64,000 nt of DNA from Aradus depressus. Taxonomy: Eukaryota > Arthropoda > Insecta > Hemiptera > Aradidae. The position numbers and the translations under genes were made by a program. The notes under the pieces were generated by a model that saw nothing but the letters and a program-made list of their open reading frames with translations, searched no databases and had not been told where the DNA came from. Shown piece after piece: positions 1 to 9,624 of this stretch. Position 1 is the first letter of the stretch. Each line of letters begins with the position of its first letter. The DNA lies in assembly GCA_963662175.1 (NCBI GenBank), contig OY759223.1:5117549-5181548 (forward strand), read 5' to 3'.

Positions 1-376
1 CCCTGCTACATTTCCTACTACGCAAGTTTTTTCTGTTTTCCCCGTTCTCCCGATCCGGCATATATACCTCAAAAACCTCCTTAGACAGCTTTTCCTAAAT
101 GCTTCATCTACTCTCTGTTCTGTTCCTCACCGATACCCGACACGAACCACTCCCTCCACCAGTACTATCGTACACAGACCACTCACCACTTGGACGACCA
201 AACAGACACCGTTTATTATAGCAACTCTTTTCAATAATTTGCCCAAAGATATAAAACTAGAAATAGAAAACCGGAGAGGTTCTCTGGGCAGGTATATGAC
301 TAGAGTCATGGAGTGGGTCACCGGACTGAGCTCTGATCAGGTTGAGTCCTTGTTAAGTTCTCTCTACTCTGACTAG
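1..376 (+). pseudogene. C-terminal end of a LINE ORF2 (RT-side tail), cut by window edge
   Basis: One + strand frame runs from about position 120 to the TAG at 374-376. It reads in part ..ATLFNNLPKDIKLE.. and ends ..ESLLSSLYSD. A 'FN-LP-DIK/R' block shortly before the stop is typical of the end of non-LTR retrotransposon ORF2 in the Jockey/CR1 group (family knowledge). No RT catalytic motif lies inside the window. The 3' UTR that follows (377 to about 640) seems to resume at 1812-2058, where a poly(A) signal and A-tail occur, so a second LINE probably sits inside it. Clade assignment is inference. Confidence 0.45.
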
Positions 377-639
377 CACGACGCTCTGTTCTGATCTCTT
401 CTCTCCCTGCCCAGCCCTGCCACGGTCCGCCCCATGTATGCTGTTGTACTCTGCCAACATCATGTCCACTTGTCTTGTCTCTCACTCGATTAAAATTCAA
501 TGCCAGATCACCGGATTGTCGGGTTCATTCCATCAGCACTTCATTACTCATCTATTTCTATTTTACTTTTCTTCTATATTACGAGAATATTTCTTATTTT
601 AGTCACTTTTTCTTTTCTCATTTATTTTTATTATTGTTA

Positions 640-1811
640 TTTTTTTAAATTTATTTATTTATTTATTTTTTACTAAAGATAATATCTTTTATCTATTCAT
701 CGGCGCAACAGCTCATCTCTGAGTCAAGGCCTCCTGGATCAGCCTTCGCCAGTCGTCTCGGTCTTGTGCAGCTGCTCTCCAGTTCCTGACTCCAAGTAGG
801 GTCCTCGCATCACGCGCAACACCGTCCCTCCAACGCAGCTTCGGCCTCCCAACACGTCTGGTCCCGTGGATTTCTTCCAGGAATGTCATCTTTGGCACAT
901 CATGGTCCCCCATTCTTGCCAAGTGTCCTGCCCATCTTAGTCTGTGGAGTCTTACAAACCTTACTACGTCCCGTTCTTGCGACAAAGCGTATAGCTCCTG
1001 ATTCGTTCTTCTCCTCCAGTCCTGTCCGTCGTAGACACCTCTATAGATGCAACGTAGGACCTTCCTTTCGTGAATCAGGAGTGCTTGTTCGTCAGTCTTT
1101 GCTATTGTCCATGTTTCAGAACCGTAAGTTAACACTGGACGGATCAGGGTTTTGTAAAGTTCCAGCTTTGTTGCCCTAGAAAGCAAGTTACTTCTGAGGT
1201 GACGCCGGAGTCCAAAGAAACAACGGTTGGACTTGGTGATCCTGCTTCTGATTTCATTTGAGAGGTTATTGTCCACATTAACCTGACATCCTAGGTAAGT
1301 GAACTCGTTCACTTTTCCGAAGAAGTATGGGCCAATATGAACTTCTTCATTTGGTCTTACCTCTTGACCCGTGACCATATACTTCGTTTTCGAAGAATTC
1401 ACCAATAGTCCCAACCGTTTTGCTGCTTCATCGAGCGCTAGGAACGCCTCCTCCATTGCTCTGAAAGATCTCCCTACGATGTCTAGGTCGTCAGCATAAC
1501 CTAAAAGCTGAACAGTTCTATTGAAGATGGTGCCTACAGTTTGGATCCCTGAGTCTCGTATCGCTTTTTCTAGGACGAGGTTAAACAAGAGGCAGGCCAA
1601 TGCATCACCCTGCCTTAGGCCCTTGCCGGATATAAATACTCCACTAAGGCCTGCTTGTACCCGCACCATGCACTCTACCCCATCCATTGTAATTCGGCAC
1701 ATCCGAATAAGTTTTTCGGGAATACCAAACTCCCCCATTGCTAAGTACAATTGACTCCTATCAACACTATCATAGGCACTTTTGAAGTCTATGAACAAAT
1801 GATGGGTCTGG
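640..1811 (-). mobile_element. 5'-truncated RTE-like LINE
   Basis: A minus-strand non-LTR retrotransposon. Its 3' end lies on the left: after the ORF stop comes a short UTR (about 672-712) and then a tail of AAAT units (about 645-671), the kind of simple-repeat tail seen in RTE-type LINEs. The right edge near 1811 cuts into the RT domain and marks the 5' truncation. The sequence on both sides looks like the 3' UTR of a + strand LINE, which suggests nested insertion. I found no clean target-site duplication. Confidence 0.7.
713..1810 (-). CDS. Reverse transcriptase fragment of RTE-like LINE
   Basis: An uninterrupted frame of about 365 codons encodes the second half of a LINE reverse transcriptase, which copies the element's RNA at a nicked target. 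It begins inside RT motif A (HHLFIDFKSAYDS, with the catalytic Asp). It continues through motif B (GLRQGDALACLLFNLVLEKA, about residues 60-79 counted from LFIDF) and motif C (YADD, residues 101-104). The connection region follows (LIRPVLTYGSETWTI, near 208), and the element-specific tail contains RLRWAGHLARM and ends QEALTQR. There is no true start: the fragment opens at the truncation, and a TTG there is not a real initiator. Having no stops over this length suggests a fairly recent insertion. It lacks the endonuclease and is therefore non-autonomous. The RTE-like call rests on the tail motifs and is moderate. Confidence 0.85.
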   Translation of the reverse strand, partial: QTHHLFIDFKSAYDSVDRSQLYLAMGEFGIPEKLIRMCRITMDGVECMVRVQAGLSGVFISGKGLRQGDALACLLFNLVLEKAIRDSGIQTVGTIFNRTVQLLGYADDLDIVGRSFRAMEEAFLALDEAAKRLGLLVNSSKTKYMVTGQEVRPNEEVHIGPYFFGKVNEFTYLGCQVNVDNNLSNEIRSRITKSNRCFFGLRRHLRSNLLSRATKLELYKTLIRPVLTYGSETWTIAKTDEQALLIHERKVLRCIYRGVYDGQDWRRRTNQELYALSQERDVVRFVRLHRLRWAGHLARMGDHDVPKMTFLEEIHGTRRVGRPKLRWRDGVARDARTLLGVRNWRAAAQDRDDWRRLIQEALTQR

Positions 1812-2058
1812 ATCTTGTTTATATATATTTTTGTTTAAAATATTTTTTATATATTTATTTATTTTTGTATTTTTCTTTTTTTGTATTTCTTCTCTCTATA
1901 CTATGTTTAATTATTAACAGTGATTGTACAGTCCTAGCTGACTGCTCCCTCTCCCACACTCAGACTCCGTCTTCTGGGAGGAGGTAGCCTATTTATCTTG
2001 TAATGTTTATCTTTTATTTTGTAATGATCTAAAGGCATTAAATAAAAATATAAAAAAA
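1812..2058 (+). mobile_element. LINE 3' UTR and poly(A) end (likely continuation of 1-640)
   Basis: T-rich sequence is followed by a GC-richer block (about 1931-1990) and then 'GGCATTAAATAAAAATAT' and an A run. AATAAA lies at 2041-2046. A '..GGCATTAAATAAA' end followed by poly(A) is common at Jockey/CR1-type LINE 3' ends. Joining it to the left fragment is inference. Confidence 0.4.
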
Positions 2059-2184
2059 AGGTACCAAAAATATTGAACTAAGTGATCATTTAAAAGAGTG
2101 TTTCATTAGACTGCAGACTGTACGAGGGGGAAGACAATGCCTCGCCCCACAACATCTCAATGTGAAATGAATCATTTATCTATT

Positions 2185-2450
2185 ATTTTATTTATTCATT
2201 GTTGATCTAGAATGATCCGGGAAAAGTTCTATTTTGTAACATTAATATTCGAACATACCATTGTTGCCTCTTTATTCAAATCTGTTTCGTTCAAATAATC
2301 TGTAGTATCTCATGTTTTATTTGTTTTTTAAAGGTATTTTAATGTTGTTACTCATCTAAACGGTTATTTTAGATCAAGTTATTACTTCTAGACCTTCCAG
2401 ACAATTCCAGTTCAGTTAAAATTTGATCATAGATAAGAAATGGAATCTTG
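2185..2450 (+). repeat. Dispersed repeat DR2, copy 1
   Basis: This segment resembles 32250-32490 over about 250 bp in the same orientation. Shared blocks include 'AAGTTCTATTTTG-AACATTAAT', 'TTATTTTAATGTTGTTA' and 'CTTCCAGA-A-TT'. Function is unknown. I see no ORF or terminal repeats. Confidence 0.5.
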
Positions 2451-2479
2451 TAGGCTTCAGAAATTTTATAGAGAGGTGG

Positions 2480-2740
2480 GGATTAGGGGATAAGCTTAGC
2501 TCAAAAACACCAATAACAGTCGTTATAATGAATGTAACGACACAACATTTCATATGTGAATTCGAAACTGCAAAAGGAACATCAATTTCCAGCAGAATTG
2601 GCAGAAGGGAAGGGGGATCAAAGAGAGAAAATGGGGTTCAGGGGAGGAGGCTAAACTCAAAAACCCCAATAACTGCCGATGTAATCAATGTATCGATTTA
2701 AGAGCCCCAATGTAAATTAAATGTTGAATATTAACGCAAA
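2480..2740 (+). repeat. DR1 dispersed repeat
   Basis: DR1 is my name for the most abundant repeat in the window. Its signature is an oft-repeated phrase close to AATAACTGCCGATGTAATGA followed by ATGTATCGACACGAAATTT. Other signatures are purine-rich 'GAAGGGAAGGGGG' blocks and edges containing 'CTTCCCCAG'. Two diverged signature units occur here (about 2509 and 2663). Long apparent frames through DR1 copies are not genes. Confidence 0.6.
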
Positions 2741-3480
2741 CGTGATTCACCGATGACCTTTTTTTTTTTTTTTTTTGGAATTACAATTACGGAAAACATC
2801 AAAACGGTACTACTCTTTAAATTTAAATTTTTGGTCTTGGCTCCTACAGAATCCTGAATAGTAGTTACGTCACTGAATACGTCATTTAATCAATTCACTA
2901 AGCAAGTAATTTCACTATGCAAGTAATTTCGGTTTCCCCAATTGATGAGGTCAAACGGCATAACATACCTACCTGAGTAAATACCAGGATCTGTATTACC
3001 GATAAATAAATATAGACTGTGTGCCTCTTACATAACACATTGGTTGCGTTGCTTCTGTTAAATGTATCTCTTTGAAGGACAACGTTAAATAATTACACTA
3101 TTAGTGCAAACATAATTTTGTTAACTGCACTTTAATTATTGATAATGGGGGGGAAATGGTGCATAGTATGCATAGTAGTAAACGTTGGATTATGCATTAC
3201 TGCCACCGATCCCTATTGAATCGAGCCTCACCTAGTGATAAAATTATAGCAACATGATGCAAGTGTAATGCAACAACGAGAATAGGCTGCAAGGTTAATT
3301 TGAAGTCTTGGATATAGCACAACGGTTTGGGGAATGCATTACAACATTAATGCAGCTTTGGAATAATTCAAAATGACAAACTGCTCCATTTCTACTGTTC
3401 TGTGCTAACTCCATGAGTAGATAGTACTGTTTAAACCATATTTTTAGTTACTTACCCGCAAATTGCACAGCGATTTAATA
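2741..3480. other. No recognisable gene
   Basis: AT-rich sequence with a T17 run near 2761. It holds nothing I can assign. Confidence 0.5.
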
Positions 3481-3499
3481 TTTTATGACCCCCTGTTCC

Positions 3500-4290
3500 A
3501 AAAAAAAATATACTTCCCCAGAACGAATTATTCAATTAACTTTTCGCACCCCCTTCAGAAATAACCGAACGTTTGCCCTTATATTCAGCAGTTAACTGAC
3601 ATAGGGGCTTCTAAATCCTCTAACTAAATTTAGTGTCGATAAATTCATTACATCGGCAGTTATTAGAGTTTTTGAATTGAGCCCCCTCCCCTGAACCCCC
3701 CCTTCCCTTATCACTGATATCACTGAAATTTGACAAGATAAAAAAATGTCTATGTATCTGTGAACACAATAACTGCCGATAGAATGAATATATCGTCACG
3801 AAATTTTATATGTGACTAAAACCCCTAAAAACAAAAGCAATCGATTTTCAGCCAAATCGGTCAGTCAAACTCAAAAACTCTAATAACTGCCGTTCTAATG
3901 AATGTATCGACATAAAAGTTCATATTGAAATGCAATATGGACATAGCCTATCATAGCGATATCGGCTGAAGGGAAACGTGGTTCTAGGAAGGGGCTTAAT
4001 TTAAAAACCCTAATAACTGCCGATATAATGACTTTATCGACACAAAATTTAGTATGAGGATTTAGGAGCCCTTATGTAAGTCAACTGTTGAATATTAGCG
4101 CAAACGGTCGACTGGTATTTGAGGGGGGAGTGGAATTGTTTAATTCGTTCTGGGGAAGTACATTGCCGGTGATTCATTGATGACTTTTTTTTTAATCAGA
4201 AGTTTGAAAAATATGAAATTCCGTACAAAACTCAACTTCAAATTTCTGACTGATTACATAACTGCCCCTATGTCTTGTATAGCTGGGGAG
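3500..4290. repeat. DR1, inverted pair
   Basis: A reverse-oriented DR1 segment (about 3500-3740) faces a forward one (about 3755-4290). The left piece starts at '..CTTCCCCAGAACGAATTA' and the right reads '..TTCGTTCTGGGGAAGT' near 4133, so these edges form an inverted repeat. The forward part has three signature units at about 3764, 3878 and 4009, which gives an internal spacing of about 115-130 bp. Confidence 0.6.
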
Positions 4291-4312
4291 GTAATAATGA
4301 GAGAATGATAGT

Positions 4313-4914
4313 AAGTGCCTCAGAGACGATCAATTGAAATCGAGCTTCAATCATCACATCAATTCTAGTTTCTCTGTTCACTTTCAATTGTTCTGTTTTG
4401 ACGTAGTGTTCTCGCTGATATTTCGATTTGCTGATTATTGATATTACATTTTTTTTTAAATTTTAAAATGGTCTCGAACACAGACATGGGATTTCTTGCA
4501 TTAACTCTAGCTCTCTGCATTCAGAAGAAATAAAAGAGAAAGGGACGTTGGTCCAAAGAATCGTATAAACTGAGAAGCCGTTTTACCCACGAAAATTTAT
4601 TATGTATCCTTCGAGATACTGAACCCGAGGATTAAAAAAATTTTCTCAGATATTAACAGAAAAACAAAGACCTCGAACGAAACCACCTCATCAGAAACGA
4701 CACTCATCTTTGCTGTCTGGCGTACAACTGACGGAATTTTCTAGTTACATTATCAATCGTTGCTCTTATCAATGACCTTCAATCAAAATTTCTATCAATC
4801 ACCGTCATTTAATTGGCAATCGCGTCAATTGCCTCCTAGACGATCAATTAGTCCCATCAATGATATCATTGACAATTGCCATTGTCAATTTTATTGATCG
4901 TCTCGGGGGCACTT
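4313..4914 (+). mobile_element. Decayed PIF/Harbinger-like DNA transposon
   Basis: Terminal inverted repeats are AGTGCCTCAGAGACGATCAA at the left edge and the complement of AGTGCCCCCGAGACGATCAA at the right edge. TTA follows the right end and GTA precedes the left, compatible with a mutated 3-bp TWA target duplication. Inside is a broken frame resembling the start of a PIF/Harbinger transposase. At about 600 bp the element is far too short to encode the DDE nuclease. Confidence 0.6.
4467..4640 (+). pseudogene. HARBI1-like transposase N-terminal remnant
   Basis: From ATG 4467 a frame reads on to an in-frame TAA after 'CIQKK'. It then resumes as KRKGRWSKESYKLRSRFTHE and continues NLLCILRDTEPED, with another stop after it. 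Basic/Trp-rich '-RW-K/VKP-' followed by 'F-H-NLL-ELR--EP-D--N-LRM' is characteristic of the N-terminal half of PIF/Harbinger (HARBI1-type) transposases. Two or more stops make it non-coding. The catalytic domain is absent. Confidence 0.55.
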
Positions 4915-5104
4915 TAGAATGAAGGGTTTTTGTATGTAGAGAGAGTGAGTGAACCTGGCTATCCCCACCCGTTAGAGCTATGCCTGTTGTCCTTTAACCG
5001 CTGTGCTGTATGGGTGGGGAAGTTTAAAATTGTTATCTTGTTACTCTGTACCCTGATGCTTTAAGAGTTATTTATACTTTTCATTATTTGTATATTTTAT
5101 TATT

Positions 5105-5215
5105 CTATGATAGATGAACCACTGACGATGACGCTGTAGCGTCGAAAATCGGTTCATGGTCTAAAATAAAACAGTGGGAAGACAACGTCTTTTATTTCTA
5201 TGAATAATGAGAGAC
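5105..5215 (+). repeat. Penelope-like tail repeat A with hammerhead-like core
   Basis: The segment holds CACTGACGATGACGCTG, TAGCGTCGAAAATCGG and then TTCATGGTCTAAAATAAAAC, followed by 'GGGAAGACAACGTCTTTTATTTCTATGA'-type sequence. CUGACGA, a GACGC/GCGUC hairpin with a UGUA loop, GAAA and a short closing stem match the order of a hammerhead ribozyme core. Related copies occur at 53265-53515 and 56690-56850. Ribozyme activity is inference. Confidence 0.5.
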
Positions 5216-5217
5216 TA

Positions 5218-5247
<30 letters not shown>
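5218..5247. repeat. Poly(G) tract, about 30 nt
   Basis: An uninterrupted G run. Similar tracts occur at 8487-8508, 10807-10828 (C), 30513-30541, 32681-32699, 55559-55581 (C), 57149-57163 and 58119-58135. Confidence 0.95.
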
Positions 5248-5248
<1 letters not shown>

Positions 5249-5504
5249 TATCTGAAGGACAGTTAATGACAATCATTTACCCCTCCCCCCAAAAAATTAT
5301 AGGCACTTTGGGAGCTGGGAGAACATTAATATCAATTTTTTGTAGATAAGAAGCGATGTGAATGTGATATGAATAATTCAGATTTCTGATATCTGCACAG
5401 CCATTAAATAACATCGTCGATATCCCGCCAGAGTGAGTTTCTGTCCCTTCTTTCATGTTATGTCCTGCTAACAGTTTTCAAAGTGCTCTTCTGTACGAAG
5501 TATA

Positions 5505-5760
5505 GGGGAAGTTATGTAATCGGTCAGAAGTTAAAGTCAGTGAATCACCCGCTATGTACTTCCCCAGCACGATTTTATCATTTAAGTTTTTGAACTTCAA
5601 AATTTTGTGGCACAATCATTACGTCGGTAGTTATTAGAGTTTGTGTGTTACGTCACCCCTTTAATCCTACCCTTCCCTTAAATCGATTTGGCTGAATATC
5701 TATTGAGTGTCGTCGATAAAGTTTTGTGTCGTTACATTCATTCTATGGAGTTATCATACT
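5505..5760. repeat. DR1 pieces
   Basis: The edge '..GTATAGGGGAAGTTATGTAA' is joined to the reverse-oriented '..TACTTCCCCAGCACGA' edge and a reverse signature unit near 5610-5640. A (CA)n stretch follows at about 5760-5790. Confidence 0.5.
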
Positions 5761-5895
5761 CACAGACACACACACTTGAACACACATGCATACAAAATTT
5801 TCATTTTTATTTTTGAAATCAGGATATTGGAAAATTTGAAATTCCATTGGAAACTACTAGGGAAGTAAAAAAAAAAAACATTATGTTGTATGAAT

Positions 5896-6200
5896 CATGA
5901 CGTCATCAACTACGAGGTCATAGCGCCTACCATCAGAGCGCTCTTTCGACGCTCAGTTGGAAATTAGCCCGATTCTACCATGAAAGTCCTAAATTAGGGC
6001 AGGGAGGGGTCTTTAACGAGTACCTGACATCGTACAGGCTCGGGACCATCGCTTAACATCCCATCCAAAGGATGGCGTACTCATTGCTTTTTTTACCTCC
6101 CAGATAAAAAACCTATTGCCCTCGACTGGGTTTCGAACCCATGATCTTGAGCTCAGTAGACTAACACTGTTACCCTGTGCTATCGGCGTCCTCATGTCTT
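5896..6200 (-). mobile_element. SINE1 copy (tRNA-derived)
   Basis: SINE1 is my name for a tRNA-derived element of about 330-380 bp. Its head, read on its own strand, is GGGCGCCGGTAGCTCAGTGG with a later GGTTCGAAACCCGG, the A and B boxes of a pol III promoter. The body contains GTCCTTCGGATGGGACGTTA and GAGCGCTCTGGTAGTAGGCG, and the 3' end is close to ATGAGTCACAATAACTAAC. This copy is nearly full length, with a B box (GGGTTTCGAACCC) near 6127 and a mutated head. Confidence 0.75.
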
Positions 6201-6483
6201 TGTGTGTGTGTGACTGTGAATAAGATATCTCCATATAGAATGAATGTATCGACAGGAACATTTATATATGGAAGGGGAGATTAAGGCGAGAGGTGTTTAT
6301 CGCTAAATCTCTAAGAACAGCCAATGAAATGAATATATCGACGTGAGGTTTCATATATAAATTCAAAACCTAATATGGAAGACACCCATTAATTTTCTGC
6401 ATAATCGCACAAAGGGGAGGGGGGCCAGAGGGGAAGGGAGCTTGACTCAAGAACCCTATAATTTGCCGATATAATGAATTTCT
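6201..6483 (+). repeat. DR1 dispersed repeat
   Basis: Signature units lie near 6240, 6325 and 6465, with a 'GGGGAGGGGGGCCAGAGGGG' block near 6415. The copy is interrupted on its right by the inverted-repeat element at 6505-7259 and resumes at 7260. Confidence 0.55.
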
Positions 6484-6504
6484 TAAATTCTCTGGGATGT
6501 TACT

Positions 6505-7259
6505 ATGTTGATTTTTCCGGCACTTTTTTTGTCCAGAGGTGCCAAGCGTTCCTAAGCATATAACACCTGGGTGACCAGTGTTGCACTGGAAATACTAGCT
6601 GTGGCCACCAGCGCTGCAAAGTACTTACTAAAATGGGGGTCCGCTGGAGCAAGGCAACATACCGTTGCTTGGCAAATACTAGCTGTGGTCACCGGCGTTT
6701 CTATGCACCTACTAACTTGAAAGTGCGGCGTAGAAGGGCACGTACTAGCAGTGGTGCCCAGTGTTCCTCATCCCTTTCTAGCTGTTGCGTCCACTGCATG
6801 GCAAATACTAGCTGTGGTCACCGGTGTTTCTATGAACCTACTAACTTGAAAGTGCGGCGTAGAAAGGCACGTACTAGCAGTGGTGCCCAGCGTTCCTCAT
6901 CCCTTACTAGCTGTTGCGTCCACTGCATGACAAATACTAGCAAGAGTGTTTACCACTTCGCAATTCCTACCTATGAAAAGCACCGCTGCTCGGTCTAAAA
7001 TTTTATTCAAAACATTTTATTTTATTATATTCAAAAATTTTATTTTAAACAAAAAAAAACATTGCCTTTTTCCGGGATTCGAATGCTACTCATCTTCATC
7101 TGAGTGATTGAAAATAGGGAGATTTTTTTCCAGAGGTGTCTTCTTTTTTCTTATTTTGTCAATATTTCGGTTCACTTCCACGTCCCTTCTTTTGGTCACT
7201 ATGAACGATAGAAAAAACCAGACACCTCTGGAAAAACAAATTCCGAAAAATATCAACAT
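6505..7259. mobile_element. Inverted-repeat element carrying a minisatellite
   Basis: ATGTTGATTTTTCCGGCAC on the left mirrors the right end (complement of CATGTTGATATTTTTCGGAA), and 'CCAGAGGTG' blocks mirror 'CACCTCTGG' inside. It splits a DR1 copy, and 'GATATAATG(A/T)A' occurs on both sides, as expected from a duplicated or retained target. No transposase is visible. Half-copies of the end sequence occur near 23940 and 49970. Confidence 0.5.
6585..6960 (+). repeat. CTAGCTGTG-type minisatellite, 129-bp higher-order period
   Basis: ACTAGCTGTG/ACTAGCAGTG-led units of about 32 bp are arranged in a 129-bp higher-order repeat: 'GCAAATACTAGC' recurs at 6672 and 6801. This is the same satellite as at 17050-18290 and 21050-21960, in the opposite orientation. 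The apparent 121-codon frame across it is a by-product of the repeat. Confidence 0.8.
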
Positions 7260-7480
7260 GATATAATGTACTTATCGACGTCAAATCCAGTAGTCTCTGC
7301 GTAAGTCAATTATTGTACTTTACGCAAAACGGTCAACTGGTTTTGGAGGTTCAGCGGAAACGTATTTGATTAATTCGTTCTGTGGAAGTACATTGCCAGT
7401 GATCTTATTAATAATGCATTCAAACCTTTATTAAAACGATTATCTTAAAGGTGAATTTATTCGGGGGGGAGAGATCAGAG
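7260..7480 (+). repeat. DR1 dispersed repeat (continuation)
   Basis: The signature 'GATATAATG..TTATCGACG' is followed by an edge reading '..AATTCGTTCTGTGGAAGTACATT' near 7375. Confidence 0.5.
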
Positions 7481-7699
7481 CTTACTAATTGATGAGAGTG
7501 TTGACTCTGAAAATAGCGTCTCGGGACAGAGCTCAAAACTCAAAATGCGACATCTTTTGAATATTCATCGAACTTTGGAAACAATTAATATGGTACTTGA
7601 GTGTCTTTTGACAATCTCAACAAGATCGTTAACAAATATTCATATTCTTCCTCCCTGAGCTAGGGGAGGGGGTTGGGGGGGGGAGGGGGGGGGGGGATT

Positions 7700-7921
7700 T
7701 AAAAAAATACTTCCCCAGTTATACAAAGTATAGGGGAAGTTTTGTAATCGGTCACAATTTGAATTTTTTTTGTTGAATTTTGACACGGAGTTTCTTGTTT
7801 TCCGATTCCAAGGGCTTTGAGTCCTCAAACTAAATTTGGTCTTGATACATTTATTACATTGGCAGTTATTAGGGTGTATGAGTTTGGCCGTTAATAAGGT
7901 TTGTGAGGTTTGCAGTTATTA
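7700..7921. repeat. DR1 pieces
   Basis: 'CTTCCCCAGTTATACAAAGT' is followed by 'ATAGGGGAAGTTTTGTAATC' and then a reverse signature unit near 7850-7875. A PIF/Harbinger derivative begins immediately afterwards. Confidence 0.5.
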
Positions 7922-8459
7922 AGTTTCGTTTACACGCTTCAAGTGAAATTTCGCACTACCCAAAACAGAGCGCAATTCAGAGCGAAAATTACGAAAATTG
8001 CGCGAGTTGGACGAGCCGCTTTCAGTTCTGGTTTCGCAGCCAACATGGCAACTTGTTTTGTGCCTCCAGCAGCTGCAGCCGCGTTTTCCGTCATGTCAAT
8101 GGCATTTTTGATCAAGAAAGGGAAGAAGAAAAATCGCCTCCCTCGACGATGGTGGAGCAAACAATTATTTTTTTATTTTTTTTTTTGGATTCCACATAAA
8201 ATCTCTATTTTTGTAGAGCTCGATGGGCTGCAAGCACTGTTGTTGATTCATCCCTCGCGCAACTACGGCGACCACGTTTACACTAAGCGAAACTCGACGT
8301 GCGAAATCCTTTGATGCGCCGTCAAAAACCGACTGAGCCCCGGCTCGCAGCGAGGGCCCTCACCCCGCAATTACTCAGGGGTGGGGGCACGTCTACACTA
8401 GCGCTATTTCCTCGCGAAATTATTTCACGCGAGGGAGTTTCGCTAGTGTAAACGTAGCT
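7922..8459 (+). mobile_element. PIF/Harbinger deletion derivative
   Basis: The left terminus AGTTTCGTTTACAC matches the complement of the right terminus (AGCTACGTTTACAC on the reverse strand). TTA flanks both sides (7919-7921 and 8460-8462), the 3-bp TWA duplication of PIF/Harbinger elements. The element is 538 bp and carries a transposase start but no DDE domain. Confidence 0.75.
8044..8314 (+). CDS. Truncated PIF/Harbinger transposase N-terminus
   Basis: ATG 8044 follows AAC in a reasonable Kozak context and opens a frame of about 90 codons: an Ala-rich start, then IKKGKKKNRLPRRWWSKQL. A basic, Trp-containing stretch after an Ala-rich leader is typical of the first exon of HARBI1-like transposases. 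After residue 40 the frame runs into a T-rich stretch and unrelated sequence, so the element is probably deleted there. No DDE residues remain. It is probably inactive but could be mobilised in trans through its termini. Confidence 0.5.
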
Positions 8460-8486
8460 TTAGGATTTGTGAGGTTTGCAGTCAGA

Positions 8487-8508
8487 GGGGGGGGGGGGGG
8501 GGGGGGGG
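8487..8508. repeat. Poly(G) tract, about 22 nt
   Basis: A homopolymer next to a repeated 'GATTTGTGAGGTTTGCAGT' phrase that also occurs at about 7898-7917. Confidence 0.9.
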
Positions 8509-8620
8509 CTGCCGTTCAACCGGCGGAGATAATAAGACGATAGTTTACATTTCACAATCATATTTTTAGTTTAAGTTAAGTTATGTAATTAAAAATTAAA
8601 GAAAGTAATATTAAATCATT

Positions 8621-8834
8621 TTATTCATCAAAATAATCGTCATTACAATCAAAAACCTTATCCCAATGTGACGGAAGGTCCCAAATACCTTTTTTAAAAA
8701 AAAAATGGATATTTGCTGCCAAAAAACTTATTAAACTCCGATTCTAGGCTTTGCCGGTTATCAAAACATTTCTGCTTGAGGCTATTGTCCAGAGAGCTGA
8801 AAAGGTGATAATCAGTGGGGAATAGGTCTGGGGA
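8621..8834 (-). pseudogene. mariner-family transposase C-terminal relic
   Basis: On the minus strand a decayed frame begins SPDLFPTDYHLFSSLDNSLK. It continues through FNKFFGSKYP and ends GIWDLPSHWDKVFDCNDDYF followed by DE and a stop at 8621-8623. 'YSPDL-P-DYHLF' contains the third catalytic Asp region of DD34D mariner transposases, and 'G---LP--W-K----D--YF-E' is their usual C-terminus. An A-rich run at about 8695-8705 appears to shift the frame, and a TGA precedes the conserved block. No terminal repeats were identified. Confidence 0.75.
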
Positions 8835-9160
8835 ATATCAGATAAAAAACAATGTTGTTTACATTAGCAAAGGTCGCATTGGAATTAGAATCATAACAAA
8901 GACGCTACAGTCAAAATAAACATTCCTTTATAAAAAAAAACGGCAGAACTTTTCAAAGGACCATATATTAGTAAGTTATAACAAAATAATCAATATAAAT
9001 TTAAATCAACAATTAAAATTTTCATCAATCATCAGTCCAGTCATCCAGTATTATACATCAAATAGTAGTAGCAAGTAGTTTAGGGGTTACTTTTCACAAT
9101 GAGAACTTTTTTTATTTTTAGCACACAATATCTCTGTTTTCTTTCTTAAATTCATTATGA

Positions 9161-9559
9161 ACTAGCAGTAATACCCGGCGTTGCCCGGGGAACTTTGACT
9201 TTTCTCCCAATATCTCCTATAAGGCTATTCAGTTCCTCGACAGTACATTCATGATGTTATAATTTTCAATTATTCATACGGAATAAGACTTATAGTCCTT
9301 CAACTGTAGTAACGCTAGCTTTGGAGCTAAAACTAATTTATTCAAAAAGATTTCTCATTAATCGTTGCAATGGTTTTCGAGTTACAAAGATTGCGTGAGT
9401 GGATGCTGGGATGGACCAGATATTGAGGTACTAATACGCCTATAACCTTCCACAGACGATGACGAACAAATTAAAAAAAAAAATTAATCAAATCCATCAA
9501 GCCGTTCGTGAGTTATAGCGGTACAACGCACAGACATTTTCAGCTTTATATATATGATT
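9161..9559 (+). mobile_element. CTAGCAG element, short form
   Basis: A non-autonomous element of about 399 bp starting ACTAGCAGTAATACCCGGCG and ending ..CAGCTTTATATATATGAT. It shares its first about 150 bp with the large elements at 16918 and 20896 but has no tandem arrays. Elements with this kind of 'CTAGC-GT--TACCCGG' start and 'AGCTTTAT-ATATAGAT' end are widespread in invertebrates; I do not assign a class. Confidence 0.65.
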
Positions 9560-9624
9560 GTTAAAGACTCCAGGAGTTTTGAGGAAAAAGATAAGAAAAA
9601 CACACTCGAAACTTATTTTGAAAA

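Noticed and set aside
6633..6998. 121-codon Cys/Ser/Arg-rich frame
   Set aside because: It spans the 129-bp higher-order minisatellite.
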